From: CAYRVX01 sp964642165
GTDB lineage: Bacteria; Planctomycetota; Phycisphaerae; SM23-33
Length of the DNA stretch: 9,665 nt
Reading direction: 5' to 3'
Assembly: GCA_964642165.1 (NCBI GenBank)
Contig: CAZXOC010000282.1
Coordinates: 1 to 9,665 of the forward strand
Part shown: positions 5,045 to 9,665 of the stretch, piece after piece
Numbering within the stretch: the first letter of the stretch is position 1
Layout: each line of letters begins with the position of its first letter
Notes under the pieces: model-generated
What the model was told of the DNA's origin: nothing
The model's database searches: none
The model's input: only the letters and a program-made list of their open reading frames with translations
Translations under genes and position numbers: made by a program

Positions 5045-7321
5045 CTACCTGTCCCTGCTCGGGTTCCGGTCGGACAGCCGACCGGACGCCTCCAGGCGGG
5101 GGCTGTGCTCGCCCGAGAGGCGGAGGGTCAGGCGGTCGCTCACGTCGGGGCCCTCGACGTCGACGTTCAGGCCTTCCTTGGTCTCCGCGCCCCCTCGCAG
5201 CCTCAGGCCGGGGGCCTTGCGGCCCTCGAACGGCTCGTGCAGCGAGATGAAGCTCGTCGTGGCGGCCCGGCGTGTGACGATGAGCGTCACGCCGCCGACC
5301 TCGCTGGGCACCTCGACGGTGACCTTCTTCCTGCCCTCGCGTCGGCTGACGAGCGGCTGGGGCGTGTCGGCCACGTAGACCGTCGTGCCCGCGGCGCCGA
5401 GCATGCTCACGCGGACGCCGATGCGGCGGTCGTACCAGCTTCTCGGCAGCTTCGCCTTCGAGGCCTCGTCGAGCGCGCAGAGCTGGTCGATCGTGACGGA
5501 CCAGGGCTTCGCGCCGACGCGGAGCACGCGGACGTTCCTGAGGGGCGTGAGCTTCCCGGGCAGCTTGCCCGGCTGCCACGGCCGGCCGTCCGCGCGCATC
5601 CTGCCGAGGGCGTGGAGGATCCAGGTGTAGTCGTGCGGCTCCTTCGAGGCGAGGCGCGTGATGTCCGCCAGGTGCCGCGGCGTGAGCGTCAACCCGCGCA
5701 CCAGCGCCACGCCCGGGTAGACCCTCTCGCTCGCCGCGGCGACGGACCGGTAGCCGCCAGCGGAGGCGAGGTGGCAGCGGGTCTCGTCGGTGAACTTCGG
5801 CTCGGCGTAGTCGACCGTCACGCCGCAGTGGCTCTGGATGCTCCGCGACCAGCCGCTGGCGTAGCCGGGCCAGACCTGGCGGTTCAGGTAGATCGGGCGG
5901 TTGAAGGCGTAGAAGCCCAGCAGGGCGAAGGCGTCGTGAACGTTGTGGGCGTAGTTGCTGCCCAGGCGCATGGCGACGGCCGGGGCGGAGGATTCCCAGT
6001 ACGCCGGCGATTCATCCGCCCGAAGCATGGCGATGCCGCGCTCGGGCCAGACGGCCGACGGGGCCGGCGGCGGCTCGACCTTCGCCGGGTCGATCGCCTC
6101 CAGGTCGAACCACAGCGACGGCACGTAGAGCTCCTCGCCCGGCGGGCGCATCTGCGCCAGGAAGTACGCGTAGCCGTCCTCCGGCCAGCGCTTGGCGGCC
6201 AGCTCGAACCACAGGGGGATCTGCATCTTCGGCGTGAAGTTCCCGTAGCCGTCCCACTGGGGGTTGCGCCCGCGGATCTGTCCGCCCCACGCGCCGTGCG
6301 CCCGCCAGCGGAGGTTGCCGCCGAACCACTCGTCCCCCCGCCGAACGTAGCCGCCGACGATGCTGTGCTGGAACGCCGGGCTGGGCAGGCTGTGCGCCTG
6401 GCTGGAGCCGGTCTGGCGCAGGTCGCCCATGGTGACCATGGGGTATTGCGGGCGGTCCGTGCCGACGTCGATCCGCGGGTAGCCCAGGTGGAGCAGGCTG
6501 CGGATGTGCCCGCGCATGGTGGCCCGTCCTGAGCCCGTCGAAGGGCCGCGATAGCCGAAGCCCAGCTCGCCCAGCCCCAGGTGCTCGGCGGCGAGGCAGT
6601 ACATCAGCATCGCGCCGGGCGTCGCGCCCATCTTGCTGAACTCCTCGCTGTAGAAGCCGACGTCGCAGAGGTAGCGGTCGAAGTACCACTTCCACGAGCC
6701 GTAGTGCGCCCAGGTCTTGCGAATCAGCTCCTCGTCGCGCAGCGCCAGCGCGAAGAGGTTCGCGCTGACCTTCCGCGGCCAGATGATGTTCGGCAGCCAG
6801 TTCGTCCGCGTGTACTTGCGGGCGTCGTAGCGGGAGTAGTTGGCCGAGTCGTTGAAGATCTTCGGGTTGAAGACGGCGTTATCGAAGACGGCATTACGGA
6901 TGTAGATGCGGGCCATCTTCTCGAAGGCGGCCCGCTCGGCCGCGGACAGGCGGTCGTACAGCAGGTCGTAGCGCAGGATGGTCATCCACTGCGCCCCGCC
7001 GCGCGGGATGGGACTCCGGACGACCCGCAGGAGCTCCTTCTTCTGGGCCTCGGCGAGCTTCGCCTCGTCGGTGACGGCGAAGAGCAGCAGCTCCTTCGCC
7101 GCCCGGGCCCTGGACTTGCGATCTGCGGCGTCCGTCTTCAGCCGCTCGAAGGCCGCCCTGGCGTGCGGGTCGGTCTTCACGCGCCGTCGCAGGTCGGCGA
7201 GCTCCTGCCGCGTCCAGAACATGAAAGGGTGGTCGACGGCCCCGCGCCCGGCCGCCGGAGCGGCACCCGATGTGCCTGCCGTGGCCCAGATCATCAGCAG
7301 CAGGGGCGTTCTGCGCGACAT
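5045..7321 (-). CDS. Secreted heparinase II/III-like protein
   Basis: The protein has 758 residues. The start at 7321 (MSRRTPLLLMIWATAGTSGA) gives a signal peptide of about 20-25 residues and has GGGAG eight bases upstream; a frame extending 20 codons further lacks both. An alpha-helical toroid-like N-terminal half (about 30-400) is followed by a domain with the pattern NYAHNVHDAFALLGFYAFNR (456-475), then PGYASGWSRSIQSHCGVTVDY (485-505). The spaced H...HD...G...Y...S..H is what heparinase II/III-type lyase domains show before their 'HN' strand. These enzymes break uronic-acid polysaccharides (heparin, alginate and the like) by beta-elimination; the substrate here is unknown. A beta-rich tail reaches 758. 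It leads an operon with the peptidase and the esterase. Residues 259-267 (PSTGSGRA region) look like an inserted repeat. Confidence 0.7.
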   Translation of the reverse strand: MSRRTPLLLMIWATAGTSGAAPAAGRGAVDHPFMFWTRQELADLRRRVKTDPHARAAFERLKTDAADRKSRARAAKELLLFAVTDEAKLAEAQKKELLRVVRSPIPRGGAQWMTILRYDLLYDRLSAAERAAFEKMARIYIRNAVFDNAVFNPKIFNDSANYSRYDARKYTRTNWLPNIIWPRKVSANLFALALRDEELIRKTWAHYGSWKWYFDRYLCDVGFYSEEFSKMGATPGAMLMYCLAAEHLGLGELGFGYRGPSTGSGRATMRGHIRSLLHLGYPRIDVGTDRPQYPMVTMGDLRQTGSSQAHSLPSPAFQHSIVGGYVRRGDEWFGGNLRWRAHGAWGGQIRGRNPQWDGYGNFTPKMQIPLWFELAAKRWPEDGYAYFLAQMRPPGEELYVPSLWFDLEAIDPAKVEPPPAPSAVWPERGIAMLRADESPAYWESSAPAVAMRLGSNYAHNVHDAFALLGFYAFNRPIYLNRQVWPGYASGWSRSIQSHCGVTVDYAEPKFTDETRCHLASAGGYRSVAAASERVYPGVALVRGLTLTPRHLADITRLASKEPHDYTWILHALGRMRADGRPWQPGKLPGKLTPLRNVRVLRVGAKPWSVTIDQLCALDEASKAKLPRSWYDRRIGVRVSMLGAAGTTVYVADTPQPLVSRREGRKKVTVEVPSEVGGVTLIVTRRAATTSFISLHEPFEGRKAPGLRLRGGAETKEGLNVDVEGPDVSDRLTLRLSGEHSPRLEASGRLSDRNPSRDR
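6521..6546. repeat. REP-like repeat lying in frame inside the lyase gene
   Basis: On the minus strand the core is CCTTCGACGGGCTCAGGAC, flanked by GGCCC and GGGCC arms that pair with each other. Very similar sequences (CCTTCGACAAGCTCAGGA) are dispersed intergenic repeats in many bacteria. Here it is translated as GPSTGSGRA, a low-complexity linker between LGFGYR and TMRGHIRS, without breaking the frame. Confidence 0.55.
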
Positions 7322-7419
7322 ACGGGGTTCTCCCTTGACCGCGGCTGCGCGCGACGGGACGCCGGTGTTCGGCCCGGGCAAGGGATCTGCGTTCCATGAG
7401 AGCCGTGCGTTCGCGCGCC

Positions 7420-7448
7420 ACTATACCGCCGCGCCGAGAGGCGCACAA
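7420..7448 (-). promoter_or_regulatory. Promoter of the lyase-peptidase-esterase operon
   Basis: On the minus strand a -10 box TATAGT (7420-7425) lies 17 bases from a weak -35 TTGTGC (7443-7448). The site is in the 153-bp gap between the stop of the zinc-ribbon gene (7475) and the lyase start (7321). It would start transcription near 7413 and leave an untranslated leader of about 90 nt. Confidence 0.5.
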
Positions 7449-7474
7449 CGATCCGTGAGCGGGGCGCCGGGCTG

Positions 7475-8008
7475 TCACCAGACCTTTGCGAGGCGGGGAT
7501 AGTTCGTCTTGACCAGTTGGTTCAGCTCGCCCTCGGTGACCTGGCTCTTTGCCGCCGCCGCCCTGATGCGGCGATGGTGCGTTGCCACAAGAGTGGCCCT
7601 GAGCGCGCGGGCGCGAGCGAAACTGATGAGCCTGCGGATCCCCTCATAGGTGGCCGCAAAGAACAGCGCCGTCAGCGGTGTCGCGATCCAGTGGAAGCCA
7701 TTCGAGTACACGAACAGGCCAAAAACCGCCACGAAGGCTATCCCCAGCTTGTTGACGTGCGTGTTCGTCTTGGCGTGGACATGCACCTCGTGCTGGGCAT
7801 CCTGGAGGAGCTTCAGCAACTCGTAGTTGTTCCTGACCGTCAGGCCGGTCGAGAGGACGGAGCCGCATGCCGGGCACTTGGGCGCCTCGTCGGCCCCGGC
7901 CTCAGGAGGCCGGCACCGCGCCCCACAATGGCCGCACCGCGCGGGACTCGCAGGCGCGGGTCGGGCGCCCGCGCCGATCGGGTGGAACTCCGACCGTGTG
8001 TTGGTCAT
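7475..8008 (-). CDS. Zinc-ribbon membrane protein, unknown function (paralogue 2)
   Basis: I do not recognise this 177-residue protein. It has a zinc ribbon with C25-x2-C28 and C45-x2-C48 (CGHCGARC and CPACGS), a histidine-rich linker (HEVHVHAKTNTH, 73-84), and two hydrophobic segments at about 88-102 and 105-121 separated by a short turn. A basic helical part and the C-terminal motif EGELNQLVKTNYPRLAKVW follow. The same build and a like ending occur in the gene just upstream, so the two are probably paralogues. The ATG at 8008 is chosen for its GAGGAG nine bases upstream; another ATG at 8026, one base after the previous stop, has no such site. It is likely an inner-membrane protein with its ribbon in the cytoplasm; what it binds is unknown. 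Confidence 0.7.
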   Translation of the reverse strand: MTNTRSEFHPIGAGARPAPASPARCGHCGARCRPPEAGADEAPKCPACGSVLSTGLTVRNNYELLKLLQDAQHEVHVHAKTNTHVNKLGIAFVAVFGLFVYSNGFHWIATPLTALFFAATYEGIRRLISFARARALRATLVATHHRRIRAAAAKSQVTEGELNQLVKTNYPRLAKVW

Positions 8009-8017
8009 ATCGATGAT

Positions 8018-8023
8018 CTCCTC
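8018..8023 (-). promoter_or_regulatory. Shine-Dalgarno site choosing the start of paralogue 2
   Basis: GAGGAG on the minus strand stands nine bases from ATG at 8008 and lies inside the alternative 8026 reading. The upstream stop codon (8028-8030) is close enough for translational coupling between the two paralogous genes. Confidence 0.55.
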
Positions 8024-8027
8024 CATC

Positions 8028-9197
8028 TCACCAGATCGGACCCAGGAACTGGCAACTGGCTTTGATGAGCCCAGCCAGTTCGTCCCCGGAGACGTTCGCC
8101 AGGGCCGCCAGCCTGTTGATGGGGTCGCGATGTTTCCGATCCACGGCCGCCTTGGCGGCCAGCCTTCCGCCGCCCACCCCAAGCACGAGCAGCGGCATAT
8201 CGATCACCCAGGCGATGCCGAAGCTCTTCAGGAAGCTCCAGTCCAGGCCCAGGTAGAAGTAAAGGACCAGGGGGATGAGGAGAAGGCCGCAACAGCTCAA
8301 CGGCAGGAGGAGGATGGGGGCCGTGTGTTCGTCGGCCTTCTTGAGAAGCTCATCGAGCTGCCTCCGCGCGCGGACCAGGTCGAGCACCTCGAACTCCTCC
8401 CCGCACGACTGACATCTCCGGAAGCTGCCCACCTCGTCGGAAGTGAAGTCGAAGAATTGCAAGCAGTTGGGACAGCGAGCGGTATACGTCTTGGCGTCCT
8501 TTGGGCGCTTCGTCGGGCGGGGGGGCGCCGCCGCGCTGACCTGCCCTTCGGCGAGGAATTCCTCCATGGAGGTCGAAAGCAGGCCGGCGTCTTCTCGCGG
8601 GCGCACCGGCGAAGGCGGCTCGCAGGGGGCAAGCCCGCCGGCGGCGTCCCTGGGCTCCTCGAGCAGGGGCTGCCCGACGCCGGCGCCGCCCCGGACGGTC
8701 GTGCTGCGCGCGGGCCGCACGAGATCGGTCAGGACCTCCCGGACGAGAGGTTCGATCCGCGACGTTTCCGGCGCGCCCCCGCGGTCCGTTGTCAAGGAGA
8801 ACCCGCCAAGGTCCGGTTTGAGGACGAACGACGAGCCGGCGAAGCGGCCGATCGCTCGCTCGAGCTGCGGCTCGGCGTTCAGCGTGTCGATGATGTCCTC
8901 AACGACGTCCAGCCGGAGCGCGGCCCAGTACGGGCTGGCCTTGACGGCGGCGGGCGGTTGGCCTCCGGGCGCAGCGGACCCGGCGGAGTCGCCCGGCTGA
9001 AACTCCGGCAGCGGGACCGGAATACTCGTCTCCTCCGAGACGGCCTGCCGGACCGGTGCGGGGCCGATCGATGGCGCGCCGGGCCGGATCGGCCCCGGGG
9101 GCGGCACGGTCTCCCCGGGAAGCGTCGAGACTGATCCGCGGCGAGGCTCCGGGAACGCCGCCGGGGCGTTTCTCCATCCTGGTGTTTCCGGAGGCAT
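8028..9197 (-). CDS. Zinc-ribbon membrane protein with long N-terminal region (paralogue 1)
   Basis: This 389-residue protein is not recognised. Residues 1-85 are proline- and glycine-rich and probably disordered. Residues 88-165 look folded and acidic (LDVVEDIIDTLNAEPQLERAIGRF, then SSFVLKPDLGGFSLTT). After a second loose linker a zinc ribbon appears at 242-265 (C242-x2-C245, C262-x2-C265, RCPNCLQFFDF and RCQSCGEEFEV). A charged helix (272-290) leads to two hydrophobic segments at about 293-317 and 324-343, and the tail GDELAGLIKASCQFLGPIW matches the ending of the next gene in spacing. ATG at 9197 has AAAGGG eight bases before it. It precedes the second paralogue by only 19 bases and follows the 83-residue gene by 83 bases, so all are probably one transcript. 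A membrane sensor or scaffold with cytoplasmic N-terminus is possible, but unproven. Confidence 0.7.
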   Translation of the reverse strand: MPPETPGWRNAPAAFPEPRRGSVSTLPGETVPPPGPIRPGAPSIGPAPVRQAVSEETSIPVPLPEFQPGDSAGSAAPGGQPPAAVKASPYWAALRLDVVEDIIDTLNAEPQLERAIGRFAGSSFVLKPDLGGFSLTTDRGGAPETSRIEPLVREVLTDLVRPARSTTVRGGAGVGQPLLEEPRDAAGGLAPCEPPSPVRPREDAGLLSTSMEEFLAEGQVSAAAPPRPTKRPKDAKTYTARCPNCLQFFDFTSDEVGSFRRCQSCGEEFEVLDLVRARRQLDELLKKADEHTAPILLLPLSCCGLLLIPLVLYFYLGLDWSFLKSFGIAWVIDMPLLVLGVGGGRLAAKAAVDRKHRDPINRLAALANVSGDELAGLIKASCQFLGPIW

Positions 9198-9280
9198 GGC
9201 ACTTGCCCTTTCCGCTCAAGGTGACTGCCGGGGGCCCCGGAGCGGCGCGACGCCGGCCGAGAGGCCCCGGCGCTTCCTTG

Positions 9281-9532
9281 TCATAGCTCCAGTTCCCACA
9301 TCGTGTCGCTCAAGGTCTTGCTGAAACACTTGAGCTGGCCGTCGCTGAGGGGGACCCTTCCGGTGTCCTCGATGGCCAGGCGTCCCCCGACCGACACGAT
9401 CCGCAGGGAGGCGCTGACCGGATGGCCGAAGATCTTCCCCAAGTACGGGTCGCCGTTGAGACGGCGGATGATCTCTTTCAACTTGCCCAGATCGGCGCCT
9501 GTCCCGTCCACGAAGTAGGTGTGCTGACTCAT
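9281..9532 (-). CDS. Small conserved-looking protein of unknown function
   Basis: The product has 83 residues, is soluble by composition, and shows no motif I know. It starts MSQHTYFVDGTGADLGKLKE and contains a helix-like IIRRLNGDP and then alternating strand-like parts (ASLRIVSVGGRLAIED). The ATG at 9532 has GAGAAGG six bases upstream and overlaps, as ATGA, the stop of an open frame entering from the right edge. A longer frame from 9577 adds 15 arginine-rich residues (GRRRRTT) and is less likely. It is followed by the two zinc-ribbon membrane genes in the same direction and may act with them. Confidence 0.6.
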   Translation of the reverse strand: MSQHTYFVDGTGADLGKLKEIIRRLNGDPYLGKIFGHPVSASLRIVSVGGRLAIEDTGRVPLSDGQLKCFSKTLSDTMWELEL

Positions 9533-9663
9533 GGTCGTCCTTCTCCTGCGCCCGTCGGCGGTGGCGTCTCCGCGCATCCCGTCACGCGGAGGTCGTCGGC
9601 TGGGGCGTTGGGCATCTCTCGGGTGGGAATGCGAACTGCTCGTTCGTGCTTGCCCCCGGGATA
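9529..9663 (-). CDS. Possible C-terminal end of an upstream gene (partial at edge)
   Basis: A frame without stops runs from the right edge to TGA at 9529-9531, 44 codons, overlapping the ATG of the 83-residue gene. The visible residues are proline- and arginine-rich (PGGKHERAVRIPTR, then ending TPPPTGAGEGRP). In DNA this GC-rich such an opening is common by chance, so the ATGA overlap is the only positive sign. If it is not coding, the stretch is simply the operon's upstream region, in which I see no good promoter. Confidence 0.3.
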   Translation of the reverse strand, partial: YPGGKHERAVRIPTREMPNAPADDLRVTGCAETPPPTGAGEGRP

Positions 9664-9665
9664 GA

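Noticed and set aside
3993..6532. Long plus-strand open frames (461 and 537 codons) across the peptidase and lyase
   Set aside because: They are mirrors of the minus-strand genes and show no motif, signal peptide or balanced composition.
7827..9134. A 435-codon plus-strand open frame opposite the zinc-ribbon genes
   Set aside because: The minus strand encodes two proteins with matching CxxC pairs, membrane segments and tails, which chance could not give; the plus frame has none of these.
1..9665. CRISPR arrays, rRNA genes, complete transposases
   Set aside because: No regularly spaced repeat array, rRNA core sequence or transposase motif was seen on either strand.

Overview
The window is GC-rich bacterial DNA. 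Its style suggests a planctomycete or a relative in the PVC group: a serine recombinase tail followed by its small helix-turn-helix partner, a secreted polysaccharide-lyase/peptidase/esterase gene row, zinc-ribbon membrane proteins of unknown function, and RNA 3' ends without an encoded CCA. This assignment is inference from gene types and composition only.

Left part (1 to about 2546), accessory or mobile in character. The C-terminal end of a large serine recombinase (3-185, +) overlaps, by ATGA, a helix-turn-helix companion gene. That companion is broken by a frameshift that a 32-nt extra segment would explain (182-660, +). Converging on it, separated by a strong imperfect hairpin, is an HD-domain phosphohydrolase (734-1786, -) that is visibly AT-richer than its surroundings. 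It has a good promoter at 1971-1998 and a leader of about 180 nt. From about 2040 to 2550 lies non-coding DNA full of palindromes and direct repeats. It ends in a 30-nt piece matching the 3' end of a tmRNA (or less likely a tRNA) on the minus strand, followed by a hairpin and a terminator. That arrangement is typical of a displaced attachment-site half left by an integrative element.

Middle spacer (2547-3075). No gene is visible. An AT-richer patch at 2825-2945 carries repeated TGTCCAAAAT-type motifs at both sides and could be an insertion-sequence remnant or an operator cluster.

Central operon (7321 down to 3076, minus strand). Three genes follow a promoter at 7420-7448: a secreted heparinase II/III-like protein (758 aa), an M14-type zinc carboxypeptidase (317 aa) and a secreted alpha/beta-hydrolase of the esterase type (304 aa). 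The row looks like a set for attacking acidic or esterified glycans or glycoconjugates. A perfect 24-bp palindrome sits between the first two genes, and a second REP-like repeat seems to have been absorbed in frame into the lyase.

Right operon (window end down to 7475, minus strand). A possible partial frame at the edge overlaps by ATGA a small 83-aa protein. Two membrane proteins follow, each built as zinc ribbon, two hydrophobic segments, and a similar C-terminal motif ending in W. They are adjacent and almost touching, and look like diverged paralogues of one undescribed family. No CRISPR array, rRNA or complete transposase was seen.
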